Shown here in pieces: positions 1-8,054 of a stretch of DNA of 12,560 nucleotides. This DNA comes from Actinomycetes bacterium. Its GTDB lineage: Bacteria; Actinomycetota; Acidimicrobiia; Acidimicrobiales; Acidimicrobiaceae. The DNA lies in the NCBI GenBank assembly GCA_021790855.1, contig JAJYFP010000002.1:1-12560 (forward strand), given 5' to 3'. Under the pieces are notes generated by a model. The model was not told the DNA's origin, made no database searches, and saw nothing but the letters and a program-made list of their open reading frames with translations. Both the position numbers and the translations under genes were made by a program. Positions within the stretch are counted from its first letter, which is position 1; the number at the start of each line of letters is the position of its first letter.

Positions 1-207
1 GATCTTCCCCCAACCCTGCGACAATGACGTTCCGCCCGAGAATATAAGTTCAAAACCTTGATCACGGCCGACTTTTGCCACTTCAAGAACCACGTCTTTA
101 ACCATGACCTCTTTTTCTAGTATCGAAGGTTCAAGAGGCTGTAAAGAAACGGATTGGCTACGGAGAACGTCTATGTCGGTGAGTTGTTGTTCGCTAAGAC
201 CTCTCAT
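1..207 (-). CDS. AbiEii/AbiGii-family nucleotidyltransferase toxin, N-terminal part (cut by window edge)
   Basis: This is the start of an open frame that runs off the left edge; 69 codons are visible. It begins with MRGLSEQQLTDIDVL and continues through LEKEVMVKDVVLEVAK to FELIFSGGTSLSQGWGKI. An 'EK-(D/E)' segment followed by a hydrophobic strand and GGTSLS is the opening nucleotidyltransferase signature of AbiEii (DUF1814) toxins, where the GG(T)S motif binds nucleotide; the metal-binding DxD that follows in the family lies outside the window. AbiEii proteins are type IV toxins; characterised relatives transfer nucleotides onto tRNA or bind GTP, and the substrate here is not known. The ATG overlaps the last 14 bases of the upstream antitoxin gene and has GGGGGAG six bases before it (214-220), so the two are probably translationally coupled. 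Whether the gene is intact cannot be judged. Family confidence is good because both the motif and the partner gene fit. Confidence 0.82.
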   Translation of the reverse strand, partial: MRGLSEQQLTDIDVLRSQSVSLQPLEPSILEKEVMVKDVVLEVAKVGRDQGFELIFSGGTSLSQGWGKI

Positions 208-601
208 ACCGCACTCCCCCGTTGAAAAGCTTGCGTCGGATACGACTCTTTCCCACATCGATCATTGCGAAAGGAGGTACTTGAGTAGATCGTCCTTCGT
301 TGTACTCCCTAACTAACAGTCCAGGTTGTGGGTCTACACCCATCTTTCTTAGAAAAGATGCAGCCACAGCCGAGTTATCAAACTTCTGAATCTTGTATCC
401 TGCATAACGCTCTCCAGTAAGAACTCTAGACGGAGTGTAAACTCCATATCCCGCACGGTAGAGGGTCTTATCCTTTACTAGTTTTCGAAGTACGCTGGCA
501 ACGGCAGATCGGCTTCCGAACTTAGCAAACTCATTGGTAAGGAATGCAGCGTCAGATGATGAAGCTATGTATGTCCGTATTCTCTCTTCTACCGTAGCCA
601 T
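194..601 (-). CDS. AbiEi-like antitoxin (DUF6088 type), transcriptional autoregulator of a type IV toxin-antitoxin pair
   Basis: Predicted protein of 135 residues. Residues 1-60 look like a winged helix-turn-helix: VEERIRTYI, then a segment ending FGSRSAVASVLRKLVKDKTL, then a basic wing YRAGYGVYTPSRVLTG. The C-terminal half (about 75-135) carries AREYN-like and STQVPP segments and ends FNGGVRYERS, the pattern I recall for DUF6088/AbiEi antitoxins. Such antitoxins repress their own promoter and neutralise AbiEii without stable protein contact. The frame extends upstream to an ATG at 655, but that start has no Shine-Dalgarno sequence and lies upstream of the TATAAT box at 641-646. The ATG at 601 has GAGGTGG (607-613) at good spacing, so I chose it. 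The stop codon overlaps the toxin start by 14 bases, as expected for a bicistronic toxin-antitoxin operon with the antitoxin first. Confidence 0.8.
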   Translation of the reverse strand: MATVEERIRTYIASSSDAAFLTNEFAKFGSRSAVASVLRKLVKDKTLYRAGYGVYTPSRVLTGERYAGYKIQKFDNSAVAASFLRKMGVDPQPGLLVREYNEGRSTQVPPFAMIDVGKSRIRRKLFNGGVRYERS

Positions 602-606
602 CGTTG

Positions 607-613
607 CCACCTC
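607..613 (-). promoter_or_regulatory. Ribosome-binding site deciding the antitoxin start
   Basis: GAGGTGG on the minus strand sits five bases before the ATG at 601. The alternative in-frame ATG at 655 has no comparable site, so the shorter 135-residue antitoxin is preferred. Confidence 0.6.
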
Positions 614-621
614 ATCTCGTG

Positions 622-646
622 TAATGATAGTTTCTACTTCATTATA
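622..646 (-). promoter_or_regulatory. Putative promoter -10 box and overlapping operator of the toxin-antitoxin operon
   Basis: The minus strand has a perfect TATAAT (641-646), about 40 bases before the chosen antitoxin ATG. No good -35 hexamer stands at 16-18 bases upstream (the region reads CATATA or similar), so the promoter may depend on an activator or be weak. A 6-base inverted repeat, TAATGA at 622-627 and TCATTA at 639-644 on the plus strand with 11 bases between, overlaps the -10 box and the expected start of transcription. AbiEi antitoxins are known to bind inverted repeats in their own promoters, so this is a reasonable operator candidate. Six-base arms can arise by chance. Confidence 0.4.
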
Positions 647-1092
647 GTAACTCACATGTGCTATATATGCTGGTCATTAGCCTATTGGTACAAAACGGCA
701 ACCGGTGAGTCCTAGCTGTCAGGAAAGTTGTCGCCTGCTCGGTAACCTAGGAATCCAACAGTACGGGAATGATGAGTAAAGAGTTCGCAAGCTTTAATTT
801 AAAACGCGAGTATCCATTGGAGCATCTCAATAGATGCCTGGTACGAGTCGCCATAGGTGACCGACGTCCTTTGGTTTACACGAGGCTCACTCATTACAAT
901 AGCCCTCAGACAAACCTCTGTCGCCTTGGTCTAAACCACAAGCTTGGCCAGGGTTTGAGAGATTAAGCATCCCATGCAAGTCCATGCCAGCAATTCGATG
1001 CCATTTAACACAACAGTATCAGAGTTTCCCAAACAACCAATTGTCCAAGAAGCTCGAGGCTCGTCGCGTTGATTTTACTAACCGCTAGTACT

Positions 1093-2985
1093 TCACTCTT
1101 CAGTCGATGGAGACAAAAGATAAACGACGCTGAGCGCCGGCAAGGTTACAGGAAGAACTAGTTTTCCCCCATATATTACAGACGGTGCAGCTACCGACGT
1201 TTTGACAGAGCCGAAGTTTCCCTTTCCTGAGCCTCCGTAGTACTCTGAGTCCGTGTTTAACACCTCAGTCCACGTACCTACTCTTTCAACCGGAACCTCG
1301 TAGTCGTATCGGTCAGCAAGAGAAAAGTTAGCTACACATAGGAGTACGGCGTCGAAGTGGGGAACTTTCCTCGAAAATGCAAACGTGTTCGAGTCTCGGT
1401 CGTCAACAATAGCCCATGAAAAACCATCTGGTCTATGATCTCCCAGATATAACTGAGGTGTATCTCGATACAATAGATTAAGATCTGATACAAGTCTCTT
1501 TAACTTTTGCCCCAACTCTGAAGAACCTAGATCAGGTCGTACCTCATCGCGCCATTCATACTGTTGTCCGGACTCTGATCCCATAAACAACAGCTTCTTA
1601 CCAGGATATGCCCACATCCACGCGTACAGAGATCTGAGGTGGGCAAATCGCTGCCACTCGTCACCAAACATCTTGGCATATAGAGAGCCTTTTTGGTGAA
1701 CAACCTCGTCGTGAGAGAGTGGAAGGACAAAGTTCTCTGAAAACGCGTACAGGAGGCCAAAGGTTATCAGGTCATGATGGTACTTGCGGTAAATCGGATC
1801 AAAGGAAAAATACTCTAAGGTATCGTGCATCCATCCCATATTCCACTTAAATCCAAAACCCAAACCTCCGATGTCAACACTTTGAGTCACCTTCGGGAAC
1901 GCGGTAGACTCCTCTGCAAAGGTGGCAGCTCCTTTAGAAAGTAGTGGAACCATGGTGTTGACTTCCTGCAGCAATGAGATGGCACCTAGGTTCTCCCTTC
2001 CTCCATAGGTGTTAGGGATCCAGTTGGATCTTGAATAATCCAGATATATCATTGAGGCAACAGCATCGACTCTAAGGGCGTCTATATGATACCTACTGAT
2101 CCAAAAATGCGCCGAGGATAGAAGAAAACTTCTTACCTCCTTGCGCTCGAAGTTGAAGATCGCAGATCCCCAGTCTGGATGGATGCCTTGGATCTCATCG
2201 AGATGCTCATAGAGCGCGGAACCGTCAAATCTGAAGAGCCCATGAGCATCGGTGGCAAAGTGTCCTGGAACCCAATCCAAAATTACCCCGATGCCTTCGT
2301 TGTGGAAAGCGTTGACCAAATTCGCAAACTCCGGAGGCGTCCCCCACCTAGCAGAGGGGGAAAAATACGATGTTCCTTGATATCCCCAAGATCCTCCAAA
2401 TGGATGTTCGTTTATCGGCATCAGTTCTACGTGAGTAAAACCAAGCTCCTTGACGTATCGAACAAGTTCATCAACCGCGTAAAGGTAACTCTGTTCGTTC
2501 CGACCGTGCATGAAAGATCCAAGGTGTACTTCATAGATTGAAACTGGCGAATCACCAATCCATCCCGGCCGGTTCTGCATCCAGTCGTGATCCGTCCACT
2601 GAAACTCTAAAGTATCAATTACTCGCGATCCCGTCTTTGGCGGAGCCTCAGTCCATAGTGCGTATGGGTCAGCTTTCTCGATTCGATCACCTGAAGCTGT
2701 CTCTATCGAAAACTTATATACATCACCAGGCCGGCATTGCTTAGATACGTACTCCCAAACCCCCGAGCTTCCTTGGGGCGACATATATCCATATCTATAG
2801 TCCCATCCATTAAAGTCCCCAATGACAGACACAGAGCGCGCCGCAGGTGCCCACACGCCAAAGTGAACCGCTGACTCTCCTTGAAACTCTCCAAAGTGCG
2901 CGCCAAGAAACTCCCAACCCATCTGATGCCGACCTTCACCAAACAAGTAAAGATCCAGATCCGAGGCATATCTAAGTTCGTTCAT
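1093..2985 (-). CDS. glgB: 1,4-alpha-glucan branching enzyme GlgB (GH13), short form without the extra N-terminal domain
   Basis: GlgB cuts an alpha-1,4-glucan and re-attaches the piece by an alpha-1,6 bond; it acts in the cytosol as the last step of the GlgE route. The 630-residue protein opens with a CBM48 domain (about 35-115, with FGVWAPAARSVSVIGDFNGW), then the GH13 barrel and an all-beta C-terminal domain (about 520-630). GH13 signatures are VILDWVPGHF (234-243), the nucleophile D307 in LRVDAVASMIY, the acid/base E358 in FAEESTAFP, and the transition-state D426 in LPLSHDEVVH. E. coli and mycobacterial GlgB are near 730 residues and carry an extra N-terminal domain; this one lacks it, as Bacillus-type enzymes do. 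The frame reaches back to 3009, but the ATG at 2985 follows a strong GGAGGTGA, so I use it. It overlaps the mak stop by 14 bases and is last in the operon. Confidence 0.95.
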   Translation of the reverse strand: MNELRYASDLDLYLFGEGRHQMGWEFLGAHFGEFQGESAVHFGVWAPAARSVSVIGDFNGWDYRYGYMSPQGSSGVWEYVSKQCRPGDVYKFSIETASGDRIEKADPYALWTEAPPKTGSRVIDTLEFQWTDHDWMQNRPGWIGDSPVSIYEVHLGSFMHGRNEQSYLYAVDELVRYVKELGFTHVELMPINEHPFGGSWGYQGTSYFSPSARWGTPPEFANLVNAFHNEGIGVILDWVPGHFATDAHGLFRFDGSALYEHLDEIQGIHPDWGSAIFNFERKEVRSFLLSSAHFWISRYHIDALRVDAVASMIYLDYSRSNWIPNTYGGRENLGAISLLQEVNTMVPLLSKGAATFAEESTAFPKVTQSVDIGGLGFGFKWNMGWMHDTLEYFSFDPIYRKYHHDLITFGLLYAFSENFVLPLSHDEVVHQKGSLYAKMFGDEWQRFAHLRSLYAWMWAYPGKKLLFMGSESGQQYEWRDEVRPDLGSSELGQKLKRLVSDLNLLYRDTPQLYLGDHRPDGFSWAIVDDRDSNTFAFSRKVPHFDAVLLCVANFSLADRYDYEVPVERVGTWTEVLNTDSEYYGGSGKGNFGSVKTSVAAPSVIYGGKLVLPVTLPALSVVYLLSPSTEE

Positions 2986-4357
2986 CGCTTTGTTCACCTC
3001 CACCATCAAACAGGAAACTAGCCGGAATCGCGACTAGACCCCGTTGCGCCCTGACTTCGTACTCCAACTCATAGACGGCCTTTTCGATCTTCAGGAGCTC
3101 ATAAATCTTTCGGTCAAATACTGTCTCAGCTGAGTCGAGACTATCTGCAAGATGAGTCGTGTATGCCTCAACAAATGCCTCCTCTAGCTCAGACACCCGA
3201 CTCCCCTTTTTAGACAGATATCCGCTTTCGAAGCTGGCATAGTGAATGGATCTTGCAATACCTGCGAGGTCATACTCCGGACGCCCAAACCACTGTCCCG
3301 TCTCTCCAAGCACCTCACCTTCAAAGTCGATCACAACTTGACGATCCTTATACAACAGTATCTGACCAAGGTGCAGGTCTCCATGGATTACTTGAATCTG
3401 GCATCTGGTATTGCCTTCTCCTTCAGTCGCACTTAAGTTCACTCCAAGTTGGGATGCTTTGGTCAGCTCAGAGAGACGCTCAAAGACCCGATCCAGCTGA
3501 TTTGTGTCATACATAGAACTAGCCGGCGTGGTCTTCAACAACGTGATACGCTCTCTTACTCTATCACAAGAGTGGGCATATAGTTGATTGGTACTTAGAG
3601 AACCAGTTCCGAACACCCCTCTAAGCGCCTTATGTAACCTAAAAAGTGTAGCGCCTAAGTTCGATAAGTACCCCTTGACCTTTTCAGTCTCACCCCGAAT
3701 TAGCAGATCTTTTACCACGCCATAAAGATCTCTGCTACCATCTAGTGACTCTAAGACCAAGTGCGAACTATATCCACAAAGCTCGCCTGCCCCAATCACT
3801 CGTGGAACTTCACCTTCTAAGACCCCTAAAAGAGCTTCCAACACTTTAACTTCTCGATTTTTGTGGGCGACTAGCCGCCTATAGAGTTTGACATAAAGAT
3901 CACCATAGATAAATGAGGTATTGGACTGTTCAAAGCTCTTTGAAGAAAACCTCACATCTTTTCGAGGTATCGCTAGATCTCCAAGTAACGCTTTTTGTCC
4001 AACCAAATTAGAACACGCATCGTAAAGAAACCACGACCGACCATCGGGTCTTGATACCTCGACGACAGTCAGTGCGTTCATAGGTTCCAAAGACACCATT
4101 ACCGGAAGGTTCCAGAACTCTCCACTCTCGTCTTTTGCCATAACACGCAACAAAAAAGGTGGGACTTTCTCGTCACCTTTTTTTGTACAGACCAAATAGT
4201 CCAATTTGGCACTTTGAGATCCAAGATACCAACGAGATCCTTTCACAAATCGCTCGATCTCTCCAAAAGGTACAGCGCCGTCAGCCGATCCTAAGAACTC
4301 TCCCAGAGAAGTGAGTTGGCCGTCAGTTTCTGCCTTATCACTCTCGTTCATCCTCAT
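2972..4357 (-). CDS. mak: Maltokinase Mak (Pep2), ATP-dependent maltose to maltose-1-phosphate
   Basis: Mak phosphorylates maltose to alpha-maltose-1-phosphate, the donor used by GlgE. The 461-residue length fits the family (about 455). The N-terminal cap domain shows GSRWYLGSQSAKLDYLV (40-56). The kinase-like fold follows: SFEQSNTSFIYGDLYVKLYR (141-160) with the probable ATP-contacting lysine K157, then the catalytic loop VIHGDLHLGQ (323-332, D327 the likely base), the metal-binding VIDFEGE (342-348, D344) and PEYDLAGIARS (360-370). The gene lies 23 bases after treS and overlaps glgB by 14. The start is not certain: the ATG at 4357 is almost touching GGGGG, whereas the ATG two codons later at 4351 has it at seven bases, so the true protein may be 459 residues. 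Mak is a separate gene here, not fused to TreS as in some bacteria. Confidence 0.93.
   Translation of the reverse strand: MRMNESDKAETDGQLTSLGEFLGSADGAVPFGEIERFVKGSRWYLGSQSAKLDYLVCTKKGDEKVPPFLLRVMAKDESGEFWNLPVMVSLEPMNALTVVEVSRPDGRSWFLYDACSNLVGQKALLGDLAIPRKDVRFSSKSFEQSNTSFIYGDLYVKLYRRLVAHKNREVKVLEALLGVLEGEVPRVIGAGELCGYSSHLVLESLDGSRDLYGVVKDLLIRGETEKVKGYLSNLGATLFRLHKALRGVFGTGSLSTNQLYAHSCDRVRERITLLKTTPASSMYDTNQLDRVFERLSELTKASQLGVNLSATEGEGNTRCQIQVIHGDLHLGQILLYKDRQVVIDFEGEVLGETGQWFGRPEYDLAGIARSIHYASFESGYLSKKGSRVSELEEAFVEAYTTHLADSLDSAETVFDRKIYELLKIEKAVYELEYEVRAQRGLVAIPASFLFDGGGEQSDERT
2994..3001 (-). promoter_or_regulatory. Strong ribosome-binding site for glgB inside the end of mak
   Basis: GGAGGTGA on the minus strand, eight bases before the ATG at 2985. 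It decides the glgB start over the upstream ATGs at 3006 and 3009, which have no purine-rich site before them, and lies within the last codons of mak. Confidence 0.75.
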
Positions 4358-4380
4358 ACCCCCAACAAGGTTGGCTAGTT

Positions 4381-6024
4381 CTACTCAGTCGCCAAATCGA
4401 ACCAAAATACTCCGTAAGGCGGTAGGGTAAAAGCATAACGACTGATCTCCACCATCGGGAAAGGAACACGACCTAGAAGCTCGTAGGGCACCTTGCCAAT
4501 ATATTTGGAAAGGTCCAATGAGAGGGGTTGAGCCGACTTCGAAAGGTTGTTAACACACAGCACGTGCTTGTCCTCTTCTTCAATCGATCTCACGAATGCA
4601 AAGCAACTGAGGTTGTTGGAGTTTAAAACCTGCAGCGATCCCACTCCGAAGACTCCTTCGGAGCGACGGATCCACATTAAGTGACGAAGCCACCTTAAAA
4701 AGGAGGACGGGTTGCGCATCTGCGACTCAACGTTCAGTGCCTCATATCCATAGACAGGATCCATGTTCGGAGGAAGGTATAGTTTAGCGAAATCAGCCCT
4801 AGAGAATCCTCCGTTGCGATCAGGTGTCCATTGCATGGGAGTACGCACGGAGTCCCTGTCTCCCAAGTAGATGTTATCTCCCATGAGTATCTCATCTCCG
4901 TAGTAAAGGATAGGAGAACCAGGTAACGAGAGCAGTAGCGCATGGAGCAACTCGGCGACCCTTCTATCATTATCGATAAGAGGCGCAAGACGTCGACCTA
5001 TTCCAACGTTTCTACGCATAAGAGGATCAGCGGCGTATGCACGATACATAAAGTCCCGTTCTTCCTCTGTAACCATCTCCAGAGTGAGTTCGTCGTGGTT
5101 GCGAAGAAATATTCCCCATTGACATCCGCTTGGGATCTCCGGGGTCTCTTCGATCGTCTCAGTTATGGGACGGGCAGACTCCATCTTAACTGACATAAAA
5201 AGTCGAGGCATGATCGGGAAGTTAAAGCACATGTGACACTCATCGCCGTCTCCAAAGTAATCCACCACATCTTTGGGCCATTGATTAGCCTCCGCCAACA
5301 GTACCTTGTCCTTGTGTCGAGCATCGATACGTGAACGTATGAGCTTTAAATAGTCGTGCGTCTCTTGAAGATTCTCACAGTTAGTACCTTCTCTCTCAAA
5401 GAGATAGGGTACGGCATCTAATCTGAAACCGTCCAGTCCTCTGTCCAGCCAGTAGTCGAGAACGCTTACCATCTCTTCTTGAACCTCTGGGTTATCATAG
5501 TTGAGGTCAGGTTGGTGATAAAAGAAACGATGCCAGTAGAACTCTTGACGCTCCTGCGAATACGTCCAATTCGAAGTCTCCGAGTCAACGAAGATAATCC
5601 GAGCTCCCTTATAGGCCTCGTCGGTATCTGACCAGACGTACCAGTCCGCCTTGGGATTGCTTCGGTCTCTTTTGGACTCTAAAAACCATGGGTGTTGATC
5701 TGAGGTGTGATTCATGACAAGATCAGCGATAACTCTAATATTTTTTTGATGAGCTCGACCGATTAGGGTTTCCAGTTCACTCACATCGCCGTACGCTGGC
5801 AAGACGGTTAGAAAATCAGATATGTCATACCCGCCGTCTCGCAACGGAGATCTGTAAAACGGAAGGAGCCAGATACAGTCCACTCCTAACCACTCCAGGT
5901 AGTCAAGCTTGTCGATCAGTCCTCGAATATCACCGGTGCCGTCATCATTAGAGTCGTGAAAACCCCTGATCAGAACCTCGTAAAAGATAGCCTCTTGAAA
6001 CCAATTTTGACTCTGTTGGGACAC
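4381..6024 (-). CDS. treS: Trehalose synthase TreS (maltose alpha-D-glucosyltransferase, GH13)
   Basis: TreS interconverts trehalose and maltose by an intramolecular transfer; with Mak it feeds trehalose into the GlgE pathway. The 547-residue protein starts with WFQEAIFYEVLIRGFHDSN (8-26), typical of the family, and shows all GH13 signatures: IADLVMNHTSDQHPWF (99-114), nucleophile D203 in GFRLDAVPYLFEREGTNC, acid/base E245 in LLAEANQWP, D311 in FLRNHDELTLEM, and GDEILMGDNIYLGDRDSVR (376-394) with RTPMQW. The E-G-T-(N/x)-C-E-N-L stretch after the nucleophile is characteristic of TreS among GH13 enzymes. It is slightly shorter than mycobacterial TreS (about 600), which has a longer N-terminus. 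The start is GTG, preceded by GAGGT at six bases, and lies 14 bases after the glgE stop. No kinase domain is fused to the C-terminus. Confidence 0.95.
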   Translation of the reverse strand: MSQQSQNWFQEAIFYEVLIRGFHDSNDDGTGDIRGLIDKLDYLEWLGVDCIWLLPFYRSPLRDGGYDISDFLTVLPAYGDVSELETLIGRAHQKNIRVIADLVMNHTSDQHPWFLESKRDRSNPKADWYVWSDTDEAYKGARIIFVDSETSNWTYSQERQEFYWHRFFYHQPDLNYDNPEVQEEMVSVLDYWLDRGLDGFRLDAVPYLFEREGTNCENLQETHDYLKLIRSRIDARHKDKVLLAEANQWPKDVVDYFGDGDECHMCFNFPIMPRLFMSVKMESARPITETIEETPEIPSGCQWGIFLRNHDELTLEMVTEEERDFMYRAYAADPLMRRNVGIGRRLAPLIDNDRRVAELLHALLLSLPGSPILYYGDEILMGDNIYLGDRDSVRTPMQWTPDRNGGFSRADFAKLYLPPNMDPVYGYEALNVESQMRNPSSFLRWLRHLMWIRRSEGVFGVGSLQVLNSNNLSCFAFVRSIEEEDKHVLCVNNLSKSAQPLSLDLSKYIGKVPYELLGRVPFPMVEISRYAFTLPPYGVFWFDLATE

Positions 6025-6038
6025 CTCACCACCTCACA

Positions 6039-8054
6039 TCATTGCCTAAAGGTCAAAGATACCAGGTGTCCTGGAGTCTTGGTTGGGTCAAGCCTAATGA
6101 AGTTATGACCTTTGCGGAAGGTATAGATCTCTCCGGTAAGGACGTCAAAACCTTCGGCTTCATGAAAGACCTTGTCTCCAGGGAAAAACTCAGGAAGATA
6201 CACAGCGCCCTCTGTGATACCTTTAGTGTCAAAGTTACAGACCACAAGAACATAGTCGTCCTCATCATCAGCAAACCTTAGAAAAGCCAAAAGGTTTTCA
6301 CCTTCGGTAGGCAAAAATACAACGTTGCCTAAGCGTTGCAAGGCCACATGCGATCTTCTGAAGACATTGACGACGGAGATCAACTTATCTAATGCACCAC
6401 CGGCAATGTAGTCACGCTTTTTGATCTCATACTTCTCCGAGTTCAGATACTCCTCCGACTCAAGAGAAAAGGGCTCATTCTCCAGGAACTCGTATCCCGA
6501 GTAGATGCCATAGCTTGGCGATAGCATAGACGCGAGCACGAGTCGTAAGGCAAAGTCAGATCGAGATCCCCACCTAAGAACTCCTGTCAAAATATCGGGC
6601 GTATTGGGCCAGAGGTTAGGGCGAAAGTAGCTCATGATCTCTTTGCTGTAAAGTTCATTTACATAACTTGAAATCTCCGAAGGAGTATTTCGCCACGTGA
6701 AATAGGTATAGCTTTGGGAGAATCCAACCTGAGCTAGCTTGTACATAATTTTAGGGCGCGTAAAGGCCTCAGCCAGAAAGATCACATCCACGTACTCCTC
6801 ACGAAGGGCTGATATCAACCATGTCCAAAATGAGATAGGTTTGGTATGAGGATTGTCTACCCGAAAGATTCGCACCCCTTTTTCAATCCAAAACCTGACA
6901 ACTCGAAGAATCTCATTCCAAAGAGCCACTCGATCTACTTCTCTAGCTGGGAAAAAGTCAATGGGAACTATGTCTTCGTAACGCTTAGGCGGGTTCTCTG
7001 CAAAGGCAATCGAGCCATCGGAACGGTGCACAAACCATTCAGGGTGATCGACAACCCAGGGGTGATCTAACGAGCACTGCAACGCCAGATCCAAAGCGAC
7101 TTCAACTCCAAACCCAGCAGCAACTCTAAGCATCTCATCAAAGTCATCGAATCCACCTAAGGACGGGTCGATACTGTCGTGTCCGCCGAGTCGCGAGCCG
7201 ATCGCCCATGGACTACCGACGTCGTCTTTCTCTGCAAGTAATGAGTTGTTTCTTCCTTTCCGTTTTGTCACACCAATAGGGTGTATCGGTGGGAGGTAAA
7301 GGATATCCACGCCCAGGTCTACCAGATGAGGAAGGACATCCACAACTCCTTTGAAACCTCCGACTGATCTTGGGAAAAGTTCATACCAAAACCCAAAAGT
7401 AGATCTCTCTCTCTCAACGACAACTTCAAAGCTAATTTCTGTAACATCACTCTTGTAAAGTGGCAAACCGCACACGTCAGACAAGCGCACGTCCGACAAG
7501 AGGTTCTCCAACTTATCAAAGTCGTCTTTGGAAGTATTCACGTCACCGTGACCTTGTTTTATCGAGTCAAGCGTAGCCAGCGCCACGCCTAAGACATCTT
7601 TAGTTACTTCGTCCAAAACCTCACCAAGATTTGGGTAAATCTCCTTAAGGAGTTTTGAAGAAGATTTTGTCTTTGCGAGACTTCTGCATCGATGACTCGC
7701 CTCAGATACAACGTCTTCAAAGTCCAACAGATCAGCTACGTTGGCACGTACGCGTGCTCGCAATGCATCCAGACTCTTTCGGTAAGAGTCTTCCCACGCA
7801 AGAATCCGAAGTCTCTGTTTGCCCAACGCCCCAGGGGTAAAGGTGACAGCGTACGTATCGTTTCCTAGCTCTTGAAAAGGCTCCCGCTTTTCTAATCCGC
7901 CCTCTTCATACACAAGAAAGACTCTGAGCGGAGTGGAGGGAAGCGAAAAAGCATCACAGACGACTTTGAGGGGTTGATATCTGGTGGCTTTCGGAGGCAT
8001 CTTTGACTCCAAAACGGGTGTTCTGAGGTCCAAACTTACCTTTTCTGCGGCCAC
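6039..8054 (-). CDS. glgE: Maltosyltransferase GlgE (alpha-1,4-glucan:maltose-1-phosphate maltosyltransferase, GH13_3)
   Basis: GlgE transfers maltosyl units from alpha-maltose-1-phosphate to the non-reducing end of alpha-1,4-glucans. The 671-residue protein matches the family length (about 660-700). An N-terminal beta domain (about 10-100) and a helical insert (about 105-195) precede the catalytic barrel, which opens with FGFWYELFPRSVGG (220-233). Further signatures are LPPIHPIGVTKRKGRNN (254-270), the nucleophile D400 in FRVDNPHTKP, and the acid/base E429 in FLAEAFTRP; the 29-residue distance between them equals that of Streptomyces GlgE (D394/E423). LSPSYGIYSGYEF lies further on. The start is GTG with AGGGAGG (8060-8066) five bases before it. 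It is the first gene of the operon, divergent from glgP. The function is secure; which glucan it extends (cytosolic glycogen or a surface glucan) is not shown here. Confidence 0.96.
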   Translation of the reverse strand: MAAEKVSLDLRTPVLESKMPPKATRYQPLKVVCDAFSLPSTPLRVFLVYEEGGLEKREPFQELGNDTYAVTFTPGALGKQRLRILAWEDSYRKSLDALRARVRANVADLLDFEDVVSEASHRCRSLAKTKSSSKLLKEIYPNLGEVLDEVTKDVLGVALATLDSIKQGHGDVNTSKDDFDKLENLLSDVRLSDVCGLPLYKSDVTEISFEVVVERERSTFGFWYELFPRSVGGFKGVVDVLPHLVDLGVDILYLPPIHPIGVTKRKGRNNSLLAEKDDVGSPWAIGSRLGGHDSIDPSLGGFDDFDEMLRVAAGFGVEVALDLALQCSLDHPWVVDHPEWFVHRSDGSIAFAENPPKRYEDIVPIDFFPAREVDRVALWNEILRVVRFWIEKGVRIFRVDNPHTKPISFWTWLISALREEYVDVIFLAEAFTRPKIMYKLAQVGFSQSYTYFTWRNTPSEISSYVNELYSKEIMSYFRPNLWPNTPDILTGVLRWGSRSDFALRLVLASMLSPSYGIYSGYEFLENEPFSLESEEYLNSEKYEIKKRDYIAGGALDKLISVVNVFRRSHVALQRLGNVVFLPTEGENLLAFLRFADDEDDYVLVVCNFDTKGITEGAVYLPEFFPGDKVFHEAEGFDVLTGEIYTFRKGHNFIRLDPTKTPGHLVSLTFRQ

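Larger units (their letters stand above)
602..1092. other. Gene-free stretch of about 490 bases between glgB and the toxin-antitoxin operon
   Basis: Apart from the promoter and operator candidate near 607-646, I see no supportable gene. A 65-codon plus-strand frame at 769-966 has no recognisable domain and no good ribosome-binding site. Local pairing is possible: GCATCT/AGATGC with a four-base loop (822-837); and CAAACC (911-916) with GGTTTG (952-957) enclosing a smaller CTTGGT/ACC-AAG hairpin (925-942). Just past the glgB stop, TACTA/TAGTA can form a weak 5-base stem, but no T-run follows on the minus strand, so no clear intrinsic terminator for glgB is visible. The stretch could be a junction left by insertion of the toxin-antitoxin module or a decayed gene. 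Confidence 0.5.

Noticed and set aside
104..316. Plus-strand frame opposite the toxin-antitoxin genes
   Set aside because: It lies antisense to two overlapping genes with clear family motifs and has no motif of its own.
602..655. Longer antitoxin with 18 extra N-terminal residues from the ATG at 655
   Set aside because: No ribosome-binding site there, and a TATAAT box and inverted repeat lie inside the extension; the ATG at 601 is better supported.
905..960. tRNA-like look of the paired segment around 911-957
   Set aside because: No T-arm consensus, no acceptor stem of seven pairs and no anticodon loop could be fitted.
769..966. Plus-strand frame of 65 codons in the gene-free stretch
   Set aside because: No recognisable domain, no good ribosome-binding site, and a length easily reached by chance; not called as a gene.
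1076..1092. Possible terminator TACTA/TAGTA just after glgB
   Set aside because: Five weak A/T-rich pairs and no T-run on the minus strand, so it does not qualify as an intrinsic terminator.
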